This document shows positions 1-8,758 of a DNA stretch of 64,000 bases, in pieces. Below the pieces are notes generated by a model. It had not been told where the DNA came from. It was given only the letters and a program-made list of their open reading frames with translations, and did not search any database. Position 1 is the stretch's first letter, and each line of letters opens with the position of its first letter. This DNA comes from Gemmatimonadota bacterium (GTDB taxonomy: Bacteria > Gemmatimonadota > Gemmatimonadetes > Longimicrobiales > Gaopeijiaceae), in the NCBI GenBank assembly GCA_022822445.1, contig JAJEBR010000033.1:1-64000 (forward strand), in the 5' to 3' direction. The translations under genes and the position numbers were made by a program.

Positions 1-415
1 GCTCTGGAAGGCCGCCGCCGGGCTCGCGGCTGAAGTCGAGACCGGCGGGAATCATTCAGCGGGAAATCGGGCTGTCGAACATGCAACCACAACCACCGCA
101 ACAAGATGCGAAACTTCAACCACATGTCAGCCCGGCGCCTCACCGCCCTCGGTGCCACGCGGGGATTATCCACGGCGGGCTAGATCCGATCTCGCTCCGC
201 GGAACTGGAAACAGGGACCTCGCGGGTCCCGAACGGAGTTCTTGTCCGGCCGGAAAGCCGGGTCCGGTGCCGGGCCGATAGTGGGATGCGCCCGCGCGGG
301 AACGCCCCCCTATGCGAATAACGGCCAGGAGGGCGCTCGACGGAAGGGCCGCGGATCCCGTGGTGAACCCCCGCGCGTGCTGGCGCGGCGGGCCACGGAG
401 CCCAAGGCGATTGGT
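1..415. other. Non-coding left edge with partial dispersed repeat
   Basis: I see no convincing gene here. Bases 134-180 match the second module of the dispersed repeat found at 37324-37370 and 54561-54609, including the shared segment GGGGATTATCCACGG. The 37-bp palindromic site that accompanies it elsewhere is not recognisable, so this is a partial or decayed copy. The rest (181-415) is GC-rich and without a clear signal. Confidence 0.6.
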
Positions 416-754
416 CTAGTTGGAGAAGCTCGCCTGAGCCTGTTCGAGCGTGTCGAACACCTTTGTGAGGCGGACGAACCCACTCACCTCGAGGACTTCG
501 CGAATGTGGTCGGGCACCCGGCACAGCGCCAACCCGCCTCCGGCCGCGTTCGTCTTCCTGATCGCGATCAGCAAGACGCGCAACCCGGCGCTGCTCATGT
601 ACTTGAGGCCGCTGCAGTCGACGACCAGTCCGCTCACGCCCTTGTCGATGACCGAGCGCAGCTCCTGGTCGAAGTCCTTGGCGTTGGCGGAGTCAACCCG
701 GCCATTGACTGTCGCGACCGCGGTGGTTCCGGAATAGCTGGTTTCGACGTTCAT
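416..754 (-). CDS. STAS-domain anti-sigma factor antagonist (RsbV/SpoIIAA type)
   Basis: A 112-residue single STAS domain. It is expected to bind and sequester its partner anti-sigma kinase when dephosphorylated, in the cytoplasm. The family signature DCSGLKYMSSAGLRVLL lies at residues 46-62; Ser55 aligns with the usual phospho-acceptor, where many family members have Asp-Ser, so the first position is Ser54 here. The ATG at 754 is preceded by GGAGGA at good spacing. It overlaps the end of the upstream RsbW-like kinase gene by 4 bases, so the two are translationally coupled. Together with the PP2C phosphatase at 1468 it forms a complete partner-switch set. The identity of the controlled sigma factor or target is not visible. 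Confidence 0.9.
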   Translation of the reverse strand: MNVETSYSGTTAVATVNGRVDSANAKDFDQELRSVIDKGVSGLVVDCSGLKYMSSAGLRVLLIAIRKTNAAGGGLALCRVPDHIREVLEVSGFVRLTKVFDTLEQAQASFSN

Positions 755-1194
755 GCATTTTCCTCCAGGTGCGCCTGCGTTGGCTGCACGAGGCTGAGGT
801 GGTTCCATCCGTCGCGTCGCTCGTATTCGAGCTCGTCTACGAATGCCTTGGTCAAGTGAATGCCGAGGCCGCCAATACCGCGCTCCTCGGCAGAGAGGTC
901 CAGATCGGGATCCGCCGCGTCCAGCAGCGGGTTGAACGCCCGGCCGTTGTCCCTGATGATGGCCGTGATGTCCTTGTCGGTGAGTTGGAGCATGACCTTG
1001 ATGACGGGGTCCTCGGAGTGGGGTTCGAAGGCGTACGAAACCACGTTGGTCAGTAGTTCGTCAAGAGCCAGCTGGAACTTGAAGACGACGCCCATGGGCA
1101 CGCCATGCTCGAGGCAGATGGACTCGAACTGCTCGGCGACCCGTCGGGGCTCTTCGCCATCAACGCTGACGTCCCACTCATAGTTGACCTCCAA
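751..1194 (-). CDS. Anti-sigma regulatory serine/threonine kinase (RsbW-like)
   Basis: A 147-residue GHKL ATPase of the RsbW/SpoIIAB family. It would phosphorylate the STAS antagonist encoded next and bind a sigma factor or other target. Visible ATP-site motifs: N-box ALDELLTNVVSYAF (Asn50), G1 box RDNGRAFNP (about 81-89) and G2 box GIGGLGIHL (about 106-114). The reading frame stays open further upstream, but the TTG at 1192-1194 is preceded by GGAGGAGGGCAGG and gives the usual family length, so I chose it over the longer ATG start at 1329. It is the first gene of a two-gene minus-strand unit and is divergent from the phosphatase operon. Confidence 0.86.
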   Translation of the reverse strand: MEVNYEWDVSVDGEEPRRVAEQFESICLEHGVPMGVVFKFQLALDELLTNVVSYAFEPHSEDPVIKVMLQLTDKDITAIIRDNGRAFNPLLDAADPDLDLSAEERGIGGLGIHLTKAFVDELEYERRDGWNHLSLVQPTQAHLEENA

Positions 1195-1467
1195 CCTGCC
1201 CTCCTCCGAAGGAACTGTCGTCGGCACGATGCAGTGACCGGGCACACCTTGCGGAACGGCCTCCTGCCGCCCGCCGCTGGCGTGTCCCGTAAACTCGACG
1301 CCAGAAAGGTACTGGCCAAGCGACCGCAAGTCCAGAACCCGGGATAATGCGGTCCGGTGGGGAATAGGCTACATTGGTTCGGCTAATTCCCGGCGCGGAC
1401 TGCCGTGCCGAGCGCAATCCATTCCCGTTTTGGCCTGCCGGTGCCCAACCGGTGGAGTGTGAACAGC
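1195..1467. other. Divergent control region of the partner-switch island
   Basis: These 273 bases separate the rsbW-like gene (minus) from the receiver-PP2C gene (plus) and must hold the promoters of both. I found no unambiguous -35/-10 pair or inverted repeat. The minus-strand ribosome binding site for the TTG start lies at its left edge. Confidence 0.4.
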
Positions 1468-2625
1468 GTGGCAAAGATCCTGGTGGTTGACGACGAGCCC
1501 GACCTGGAGATCCTGCTGCGGCAGAAGTTCCGCCGAAAGATCCGCTCCGGTGCGCTCACCCTGATCTTCGCCCAGAACGGGGTCGAAGCGCTCGATCAGC
1601 TCAAGAATCATGACGATGTGGACATGGTGTTGTCTGACATCAACATGCCGCAGATGGACGGACTCACCCTCCTCCACCAGCTGAACGAGCTGAACCGGGA
1701 CCTGAGGGCCGTGATCGTCACCGCCTACGGGGACATGAAGAACATCCGTACGGCGATGAACCGCGGGGCCTTCGACTTCATCACCAAGCCCATCGACTTC
1801 ACGGACCTGGAGACGACGATCGCGAAGACGCTCGCGCATCTCGAGGTCATGCGCGAAGCGTTGCGCTCCCGCGATGAACTTGTGGCGCTGCGGCGAGAAC
1901 TCGGGGTCGCCGCCCGGATGCAGGAGTCGATCCTGCCCACCGTCTTCCCGACCGATTCCCGTTTCGAGATCCACGCCACCATGACCCCGGCGCTGGAGGT
2001 GGGCGGCGACTTCTACGACTTCTTCAGGCTGGAAGACGACAAGATGGGGATCGTGATGGCCGACGTCTCGGGCAAGGGCGTACCGGCCGCGCTGTTCATG
2101 ATGGTGAGCCGGACGCTGATGAAGGGGACCGCCATCGGAGAGGCCGATCCTGCCACCGCGGTTGCGGAGGTCAACCGGCTGCTGGTCGAGTCCAACGAAG
2201 AGTCGATGTTCGTCACGCTCTTCTATGCCACCTTCAACCCCGAAAACGGTCTGCTGGAGTTCGCGAACGGGGGCCACAACCTGCCGTATGTCATCAGGAA
2301 GGATGGCAGCGTGGAGCAGATCGACTGCGATTCGGGAATCGTTCTCGCGGTCCTGCCCGGGTTCGACTTCCCCGGCGGCGCGCTCGAGCTCGAGCCGGGG
2401 GACGTCGTCTTCTTCTATACCGACGGCATCACCGAGGCGATGAACGAAGAGGGCGAGGAGTTCGGAGACGATACGCTCGCGGAGGTCCTGGCGGAGATTG
2501 CCGGCTCGGATGCGGCCGCGTTCTGCGAGAAGGTGGTCGAGGCTGTGCGTGTCCACGCCGGTGACGCGGATCAATCCGACGACATTACCTGTCTGTGCCT
2601 CCGCTACGGAGACGGCGAGGGGTGA
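1468..2625 (+). CDS. Response regulator with PP2C (RsbU/SpoIIE-type) phosphatase output
   Basis: A 385-residue two-domain protein. The N-terminal receiver (about 1-120) has the acidic pair D8-D9, phospho-acceptor D57 in LSDINMPQMDG and the Lys of FITKPID. The C-terminal PP2C/SpoIIE phosphatase (about 150-383) shows VGGDFYDFF, ADVSGKGVPAALFM, NGGHNLPYV and DGITEAMN, with the metal-binding Asp residues in place. It should dephosphorylate the STAS antagonist when its receiver is phosphorylated, most likely by the histidine kinase two genes on. GTG at 1468 gives the standard receiver start (MAKILVVDDEP) behind GGTGGAG. Its stop overlaps the next start by one base (TGATG), so the three plus-strand genes are coupled. 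Confidence 0.92.
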   Translation: MAKILVVDDEPDLEILLRQKFRRKIRSGALTLIFAQNGVEALDQLKNHDDVDMVLSDINMPQMDGLTLLHQLNELNRDLRAVIVTAYGDMKNIRTAMNRGAFDFITKPIDFTDLETTIAKTLAHLEVMREALRSRDELVALRRELGVAARMQESILPTVFPTDSRFEIHATMTPALEVGGDFYDFFRLEDDKMGIVMADVSGKGVPAALFMMVSRTLMKGTAIGEADPATAVAEVNRLLVESNEESMFVTLFYATFNPENGLLEFANGGHNLPYVIRKDGSVEQIDCDSGIVLAVLPGFDFPGGALELEPGDVVFFYTDGITEAMNEEGEEFGDDTLAEVLAEIAGSDAAAFCEKVVEAVRVHAGDADQSDDITCLCLRYGDGEG

Positions 2626-3935
2626 TGCGCCGGGTGAGCCTGCCGCTCCGGGGCCTGCCCGTTCTGGTTGTATGGGCGGCGGCGTGTGGCGCCCCCGCGC
2701 CGGGGGAGGGCGCCGGACCGTCTGCCGGCGATAACGCTTCCGCGGCCGCCCGGACCGACCCGTCTCCAGCGGAGCGGGCGGACGTGACGGGCACGCCGGG
2801 AGATCCCCCGGGTGCGCCCGCGGACCAGCTCGCCGCACAGGGAGTCTTCGAGGACTCGATCGTCTTTGGGCAGTCGGCGGCCTTCAGCGGAGATCCGGCG
2901 GGGCTCGGCATCAACATGCGGCTCGGGATTCGGGCCGCCTTCGACGAGGCCAATCGCGAAGGAGGGGTTTACGGCAGGGAGCTCAAGCTCATCTGGGAGG
3001 ACGACCGCTACGAGTCCGAGTTGGCCGTGGAGAAGGCGAGAATACTCATCGGGCACGGGATCTTCGGGCTGATTGGGGCAGTGGGCACGCCTACATCCGG
3101 GCGGGCCGAGCCCATCGCCAGCGAGGCTCGCGTGCCCTTCATCGGGGCCTTTACGGGAGCGGGACTCCTCCGTGGCGAGGACCAGCGGTACGTGGTGAAC
3201 CTGCGTGCGTCATACGACCAGGAAACCGAGGAAATGGTCGAACGGCTCACCACCGACCTGAGGATCAGCCGGATCGCCATCCTGTATCAGGACGACAGCT
3301 ACGGCTACGCCGGCCTGAGCGGGGTGCGCAAGGCGCTGGAAAAGCGGAACATGGCGCTCGTCGGGGAGGGGACCTACGTGCGCAACACGCTTGCGGTCAA
3401 GCGCGCGGCGCTGAATCTGCGGGATACGAACCCGCAGGCCGTGATCATCATCGGGGCCTACCGGCCGGCTGCCGAGTTCATCAGGTGGGCCCGCAGGCTC
3501 GGGATGCGGGACGTGGTGTATCTGAATCTCTCCTTCGTGGGAAGCAACGACCTGCTCAACGAACTGGGCTGGTCGGGAGAAGGGGTTGCCGTTACCCAGG
3601 TCGTTCCCTTTCCGCTGGACACCGACATTCCCGTGGTGGTCCAGTACAGGGACGCACTTGAGAGACACGACCCGGGCGCCCAGCCGGGGTTCATTTCGCT
3701 GGAGGGATACCTTGTGGGCCGGCTGGTGGTGGAGGTTCTGCGAAGGGCGACCGACCCTGACGGCGCCCCTCCCACTCGCGAGTCGTTCCTTCAGACTCTG
3801 GCCGAAGCGGGCCCCATCGACCTGGGTGGCTTCGTGGTCGAATACGGGCCCCGGGACAACCAGGGATCGGATGCTGTATTCCTGACCGTCATCAGGGAGG
3901 GCCGCTTCGTTCCCGTGACCGAGCTCTCCCGATGA
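2625..3935 (+). CDS. Periplasmic-binding-fold lipoprotein (LivJ-like, Peripla_BP_6)
   Basis: A 436-residue precursor with a short basic N-terminus, a hydrophobic stretch and a lipobox ending at Cys21 (VWAAAC), followed by a low-complexity Pro/Ala linker to about residue 75. The rest resembles the branched-chain amino-acid type binding proteins (IVFGQSAAFSGDPAGLGINMRLGIR near the start; the variable-ligand lobes follow). No permease or ATPase lies nearby; instead it is fused by overlap to a receiver-phosphatase gene upstream and a membrane histidine kinase downstream. I infer it is a sensory ligand-binding subunit rather than a transporter subunit. The ligand is unknown. Confidence 0.85.
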   Translation: MRRVSLPLRGLPVLVVWAAACGAPAPGEGAGPSAGDNASAAARTDPSPAERADVTGTPGDPPGAPADQLAAQGVFEDSIVFGQSAAFSGDPAGLGINMRLGIRAAFDEANREGGVYGRELKLIWEDDRYESELAVEKARILIGHGIFGLIGAVGTPTSGRAEPIASEARVPFIGAFTGAGLLRGEDQRYVVNLRASYDQETEEMVERLTTDLRISRIAILYQDDSYGYAGLSGVRKALEKRNMALVGEGTYVRNTLAVKRAALNLRDTNPQAVIIIGAYRPAAEFIRWARRLGMRDVVYLNLSFVGSNDLLNELGWSGEGVAVTQVVPFPLDTDIPVVVQYRDALERHDPGAQPGFISLEGYLVGRLVVEVLRRATDPDGAPPTRESFLQTLAEAGPIDLGGFVVEYGPRDNQGSDAVFLTVIREGRFVPVTELSR

Positions 3936-6193
3936 CGGATTCTCCGAAGGCGGCTTCGCCGGCCAAGGGCTCGCGGAAGACGCTCGACCACCGGCTTCAC
4001 TCGGCTTTCGAGTGGATACTGCCGCGACTGCCCAGCCGCCTGGGCGAACGGGTTCGCGAAGCGACGGGGGGCCGGTTCGGCATCGGCAGCCAGATCGTAG
4101 TGGGGCTGGGTGGCGGCGTTTTGCTCACGATCGTCTCCATCGTGCTGGCACTGGTCCTGATGTCGATCGTGAACAATCAGCAGACGCAGGTCGCACAGGA
4201 GTACATGCCGGGGCTCGCGGGTGCCGTCGGGGTGGCCCGGTTCAGTGCGGAACTCGGCCGGGCCACCCCCGAATTGCTGGCGGCAACGAGCCCGCAGGAC
4301 CTGGACGAGGTCCGGCTCGAAGTGAGCGGGTCACAGAACCGTCTCCTGGACGCGCTTGCGGAAGTGGGCGCAGCCGAGGAGTCGCAGGACGATGCGGGGA
4401 CGGGCCAGTCGGTGGTGCCACTCGCCGACAGCCTCCGGGCGGTCGTGGAGGACATCTACCAGTCGGTGCTCAACCGGATGAACCACCAGCAACGCCTCGA
4501 TGTCCTGGACGAACAGCTAAGGGCGGTGGGCCTGACGGTGGAAAACGACGTGCTGGAAGGAGAGATCGACGACCAGCACTTCTTCATGCGAACCGGGCTC
4601 CGCGAGCTGGGTGACACCCCGGCACCCGTATCGCAACGTCGGACCGTCGCGGAGCTCGACCACAAGGACGGACTGTCGGACTTCAAGGCCTCGTGGAACC
4701 GCGGCACGGCGCTCACGGCGCAGGCGATGACGGAAAACGACATCGAAGTGTTGAACGCCACCCGCGAACGCGTGGGGACCGCGTTCACCAACGTGAACGA
4801 GGCGCTGCAGGACATCCGTCGCCGGCCCCGGGAGAGGTTGCTGGAATTCGTCAACGAATTTCGGGATATCTACGACGGGCCCGACGGAGTATTCGCCACG
4901 CGGACCGCCGAGTTGCAGGAGCTCGCCGCGGCCGAGGCTCTGGTGGCGGAGAGCGACCGCATCACGACGGAGCTGGTCAACCAGGTCGAGATGCTCACCG
5001 GCGGCGTGCAGGCCTCGGCCCAGCAGGCGGCGGACCGCTCCAACACGCTTGTCCAGGTGGGCGTCTGGTTCCTGCTGACCGTAACCGTCCTGACGATCTC
5101 TCTCGGCTACGTGGCCTGGAAGTTCTTCGGGGAACGCCTGCTGGTACGGATGGGACGGCTCTCCGACGCGACCCGGCGGATGTCGAAGGGGGACCTCGAG
5201 GTCCAGGTGGAGATCGAAGGCAACGACGAACTGACCGACATGGCCGGCGCCCTCGAGGTCTTCCGCCAGCACGCCGTGGAGGTGCAGCGGCTCAACCTGG
5301 TGGAGAAGCTGGCCGCCGAGGTGCAGTCGAAGAACGATGAGCTGGAGGACACGCTCGAGAATCTGCGCCGCACCCAGCAGCAGGTCGTCAAACAGGAGAA
5401 GCTGGCCTCCCTGGGCGCTCTCACGGCTGGAATCGCCCATGAGATCCGCAACCCGCTCAACTTCGTGAACAATTTCGCGATGCTGTCCACCGAACTGATC
5501 GAGGAACTCCGCGAGGAACTGGTCGGTGACGAGGATGGCAACGGCGAACTCGACCAGGAGTTCATCGAGGAGATCCTCGACGACCTCAACACCAACGTCG
5601 TCAAGGTCAACGAACACGGACAGCGTGCCAACAGCATCGTCGAGGGCATGCTTGCGCACTCCCGGGAGGACTCCGGCGATACCGAAGCCGTGGACATCAA
5701 CGCGATGGTGGACGAGTACACCAGGCTGGCGTATCACGGAATGCGCGGCGTCGACTCAGCCTTCAATGTGGATATGATCAAGGAGTTCGACCCCAACGCG
5801 GGCGAGGTCGAGGCGATCGCGCGGGACCTGAGCCGCGTATTCCTCAACGTGGTGACGAACGCCTGCCAGGCGACGCACGTCCGACGCACGAAAGAGGAAG
5901 ACCCCGCGTATCTGCCGACGGTGAGGGTCAAGACCGAGGGGGACGAAAAGGGCGTTCGCGTTACAGTGCGCGACAACGGAACCGGTATCCCCGATGAAGT
6001 CGTCAGCAGGATCTTCGACCCCTTCTTCACCACCAAGACGGGGACTGGCGGCACCGGGCTGGGGCTATCGATCTCGCACGAAATCGTCGAGGAGCATGGG
6101 GGGAAGATGGAGGTGGATACGGAGCCGGGCGAGTTCACGGAATTCGTGATCACCCTCCCTCGCCAGGGCCACCTCAGCGTCGGCATGCGCTGA
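3932..6193 (+). CDS. Membrane sensor histidine kinase
   Basis: A 753-residue kinase. Order: transmembrane helix at about 55-80, a large mostly helical extracytoplasmic region of about 290 residues, a second transmembrane helix at about 374-397, HAMP linker, coiled coil, HisKA with the phospho-acceptor His503 in GIAHEIRNPLNF, then a GHKL ATPase domain with N-box near 635, DNGTGIPDEV near 683 and GTGGTGLGLSISHEIV near 705. It lacks its own receiver. The ATGA overlap with the binding lipoprotein gene, and that gene's overlap with the receiver-PP2C gene, point to one pathway: ligand, lipoprotein, kinase, phosphatase, STAS switch. The acidic insert after the HisKA helix (about 530-550) is unusual. 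Confidence 0.92.
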   Translation: MTDSPKAASPAKGSRKTLDHRLHSAFEWILPRLPSRLGERVREATGGRFGIGSQIVVGLGGGVLLTIVSIVLALVLMSIVNNQQTQVAQEYMPGLAGAVGVARFSAELGRATPELLAATSPQDLDEVRLEVSGSQNRLLDALAEVGAAEESQDDAGTGQSVVPLADSLRAVVEDIYQSVLNRMNHQQRLDVLDEQLRAVGLTVENDVLEGEIDDQHFFMRTGLRELGDTPAPVSQRRTVAELDHKDGLSDFKASWNRGTALTAQAMTENDIEVLNATRERVGTAFTNVNEALQDIRRRPRERLLEFVNEFRDIYDGPDGVFATRTAELQELAAAEALVAESDRITTELVNQVEMLTGGVQASAQQAADRSNTLVQVGVWFLLTVTVLTISLGYVAWKFFGERLLVRMGRLSDATRRMSKGDLEVQVEIEGNDELTDMAGALEVFRQHAVEVQRLNLVEKLAAEVQSKNDELEDTLENLRRTQQQVVKQEKLASLGALTAGIAHEIRNPLNFVNNFAMLSTELIEELREELVGDEDGNGELDQEFIEEILDDLNTNVVKVNEHGQRANSIVEGMLAHSREDSGDTEAVDINAMVDEYTRLAYHGMRGVDSAFNVDMIKEFDPNAGEVEAIARDLSRVFLNVVTNACQATHVRRTKEEDPAYLPTVRVKTEGDEKGVRVTVRDNGTGIPDEVVSRIFDPFFTTKTGTGGTGLGLSISHEIVEEHGGKMEVDTEPGEFTEFVITLPRQGHLSVGMR

Positions 6194-6248
6194 CCGCGGG
6201 CAGCCCGTTGGAACTGACTCCCGCGGAATAGCCAGCCAGGCCTCAAGG

Positions 6249-7619
6249 GTGTCCGGGATCCGGGACTTCCGTCCCTCGGTCGGTGAGCTTCGGCGCCTCG
6301 CTTCGCTGGCGCTGCCGGTTGCGGTGGTGCAGATGGGTCTGGTGTCCCAGGGGCTGGTGGATACCGCCATGGTCGGCCGCGTTACGGAAGCGCAGCTCGC
6401 GGCGGTCACCCTGGGCAACCTCTACTTCTTCGGGGTGGCAGTCTTCGGAATGGGTCTCCTGCTGGCGCTGGACCCGCTGGTCTCGCAGGCGTACGGAGCG
6501 GGGGACCACACGGAGATCCGCGTGGCACTGCAACGCGGACTTGTACTCAGCGTGGTCCTGACCCTCCTGACCGCCCTGCTGCTTGCCCTGGCCGAACCGG
6601 TGCTTTCCCTGCTCGGGCAGCCGGATGCGGTCGTGCCGGTCGCTGCCGGGTACGCCCGCGCGCTGATCGCCGGGATGTGGCCGTTCTACGGATTCGTGGT
6701 GTTCCGGCAGGTGCTCCAGGCGCTGGGCAAGGTCGCGCCCATCGTCTGGACGATTGTGCTCGCGAACGTGCTGAACGCCTTCGCGAACTGGGTCCTGGTC
6801 TTCGGGAAACTGGGGGCGCCGGCGATGGGTGCGGTCGGTTCTGGGTGGGCCACGAGCATTTCCCGCTGGTTCATGTGCGTCGTAGCACTGATTCTGGGGA
6901 TGCGGCTGCTGGCTCCCTATCTGCGATGGGCGGGCCGCGAGGTTCTACGGATCGCGGGGTTGTGGCGCGTCGTGCGGCTGGGCCTGCCGATCGGACTTCA
7001 GCTGTTCCTCGAATTCGGGGCCTTCGGCGCGACCGGGATCGCCATGGGATGGCTCGGCACGGCAGCGCTGGCGGGCCACCAGGTCGCTCTGAACCTGGCC
7101 GCGTTCGCATTCATGATCCCGCTCGGGATCTCGCAGGCCGCGGCGGTGCTGGTCGGACGCGCGGTGGGGCAGGGACGGCCGGGCAGCGCGAGGCGCTATG
7201 CAGGCGGGGCGATCCTGATATGCTGCGGGGTGATGTCGGTCACCGCGGCGATCTTCCTGACACTGCCGGGGCCGCTGGCCGCCCAGTTCACCACGCAGGG
7301 CGAGGTGGTTCGGGTCGCCATGGTACTGATTCCGGTGGCCGGGATGTTCCAGCTCGTCGACGGGCTCCAGGTGGTGTGCACCGGAGCGCTCCGGGGTGTC
7401 GCCGATACGCTCAGGCCGATGATCTACAACGTCCTCGGCTTCTGGGCCTTCGGGCTGCCGATCAGCCTTGTGCTGGGCTTCCGCATGGGCGCGGGTCCGG
7501 TGGGCCTGTGGTGGGGGCTCGCGGCAGGGCTGGGGGCGGTCGCGGTGATGCTGCTCTGGAGGATGTGGACGCGTTTCCGTGGCCCGCTCGAGCGCTTCGC
7601 CATCGCGGGTACCACGTGA
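6249..7619 (+). CDS. MATE family efflux transporter
   Basis: A 456-residue inner-membrane protein with about twelve hydrophobic segments in two halves, as expected for Na+ or H+ driven multidrug and toxic compound extrusion proteins. Typical features are the N-terminal LPVAVVQMGLVSQGLVDTAMVG segment (LVDT AMVGR motif) and the MG-rich second half. The GTG start at 6249 is weakly supported: only AAGG lies immediately upstream, so the true start could be slightly later. It stands alone after the kinase operon and converges on murB with a 9-base gap. The substrate cannot be read from sequence. Confidence 0.88.
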   Translation: MSGIRDFRPSVGELRRLASLALPVAVVQMGLVSQGLVDTAMVGRVTEAQLAAVTLGNLYFFGVAVFGMGLLLALDPLVSQAYGAGDHTEIRVALQRGLVLSVVLTLLTALLLALAEPVLSLLGQPDAVVPVAAGYARALIAGMWPFYGFVVFRQVLQALGKVAPIVWTIVLANVLNAFANWVLVFGKLGAPAMGAVGSGWATSISRWFMCVVALILGMRLLAPYLRWAGREVLRIAGLWRVVRLGLPIGLQLFLEFGAFGATGIAMGWLGTAALAGHQVALNLAAFAFMIPLGISQAAAVLVGRAVGQGRPGSARRYAGGAILICCGVMSVTAAIFLTLPGPLAAQFTTQGEVVRVAMVLIPVAGMFQLVDGLQVVCTGALRGVADTLRPMIYNVLGFWAFGLPISLVLGFRMGAGPVGLWWGLAAGLGAVAVMLLWRMWTRFRGPLERFAIAGTT

Positions 7620-7628
7620 TGGGCCGCC

Positions 7629-8639
7629 TCAGAACTCTCCGACCATGCCGATCTCGATCTCCAGTTCGTAGCCGGTCTCACGTGCGACGGTGGTGCGGGC
7701 GAGGTCGATCAGGACGCGGACCTCGGCAGCGGTCGCCCCGCCGTGGTTCACGATGATGTTCGCGTGCTTGTGGAAGATCCCGGCTGCACCGTGGACGTGG
7801 CCCTTCAGGCCGCATTCGTCGATCAGCCGGCCCGCGCCGATTCCCTGGATCTTCTTGAAGATCGATCCCGCGCACGGATAGAGCCACAGGTCGGGGTGAC
7901 TGTTGTCGCGCCAGGCCAGGTTCTCCCGCATCACCCGCCGGAGTTCGGCCCTTGGGGTCGGCTCCAGCCTGAGCCGGACATCCAGCACCAGGTCGCCGGT
8001 GTCGTGGATTATGCTGTAGTCGTACCCGAAGCGGAAGTAGCTCGCGGGAGCGGTCCTGATCTTGCCCGCGGGGGTGAGGATCGTCGCGCTCTCCATGAAC
8101 TCCTCCCAGAACATCGTGCGCTCCCTTGCCGGGGCCGGGGACAGGAAGTGGAGGTTCTGCCACACCGCGCCCCCCACGGTGCTGGGGATCCCGACGAAGT
8201 GGTGAAGCCCGCCGAGCCCGCGCGCCACGGTCGCGTTGATCAAGTCAGGGAAGGTGTCGAGTCCGGCGCCCGCGACCACCACTCCCTCGGGTGCGAACTC
8301 GAGCGTGGTGATGTCACAGCGGATCACGACGCCCCGGAACCCGCGGTCTCCGACCAGAATGTTGGCCCCCCTGCCCAGCACGAAGCTGGGGATCCCCAGT
8401 TCACGCGCCGTACCTACCGCGTGGCAGAATTCCTCCGCACTGCGGGCCCGGTGGAAGAGGTCCGCCGGTCCGCCGATCCCGAACGTGGTGTGCGGAGCGA
8501 GCGGCACGTCCCACCGCACGTTGCCGCGTCCCACGAGATCCGCGTAGCGCCGGAGGAGGGAGGTTTCGGGAGTTTTCAAGGCAGGGGCCCGGACTGAATC
8601 GGTGAGGCGCGTCATGTGGAAGTTTCGCCAAACCCGCAT
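7629..8639 (-). CDS. murB: UDP-N-acetylenolpyruvoylglucosamine reductase
   Basis: A MurB of up to 336 residues, cytoplasmic FAD enzyme that reduces UDP-GlcNAc-enolpyruvate to UDP-MurNAc in peptidoglycan synthesis. The FAD-binding half shows TTFGIGGPADLF, LGRGANILVGDRGFRG and VGIPSTVGGAVWQN. The C-terminal half has the catalytic Ser context CAGSIFKK, AGRLIDECGLKG, the HKHANIIVNHGGATA segment and the terminal acidic ELEIEIG. Residues FLSPAPARERTMFWEEF look like an insertion after the glycine-rich loop. Two in-frame ATGs (8639 and 8615) are possible and neither has a clear ribosome binding site. No mur/fts neighbours are present, so this is a displaced cell-wall gene. Confidence 0.93.
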   Translation of the reverse strand: MRVWRNFHMTRLTDSVRAPALKTPETSLLRRYADLVGRGNVRWDVPLAPHTTFGIGGPADLFHRARSAEEFCHAVGTARELGIPSFVLGRGANILVGDRGFRGVVIRCDITTLEFAPEGVVVAGAGLDTFPDLINATVARGLGGLHHFVGIPSTVGGAVWQNLHFLSPAPARERTMFWEEFMESATILTPAGKIRTAPASYFRFGYDYSIIHDTGDLVLDVRLRLEPTPRAELRRVMRENLAWRDNSHPDLWLYPCAGSIFKKIQGIGAGRLIDECGLKGHVHGAAGIFHKHANIIVNHGGATAAEVRVLIDLARTTVARETGYELEIEIGMVGEF

Positions 8640-8758
8640 GTCATTGGCAACGTCCGGGTGCGCCTGGACCGACAGGCCAACCGGTGCCGTGCGGGGTGCC
8701 GCAATCTCCGGTCGTCACTGTCGCGAGCCCCGGCCCCGGGACGCTGTTAGCTTTCGTC

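Noticed and set aside
134-180. DnaA boxes (TTATCCAC) marking a replication origin
   Set aside because: The octamer occurs once per repeat copy at dispersed loci, always with the same flanks and ending G instead of the consensus A; there is no cluster, AT-rich region or dnaA/dnaN gene.
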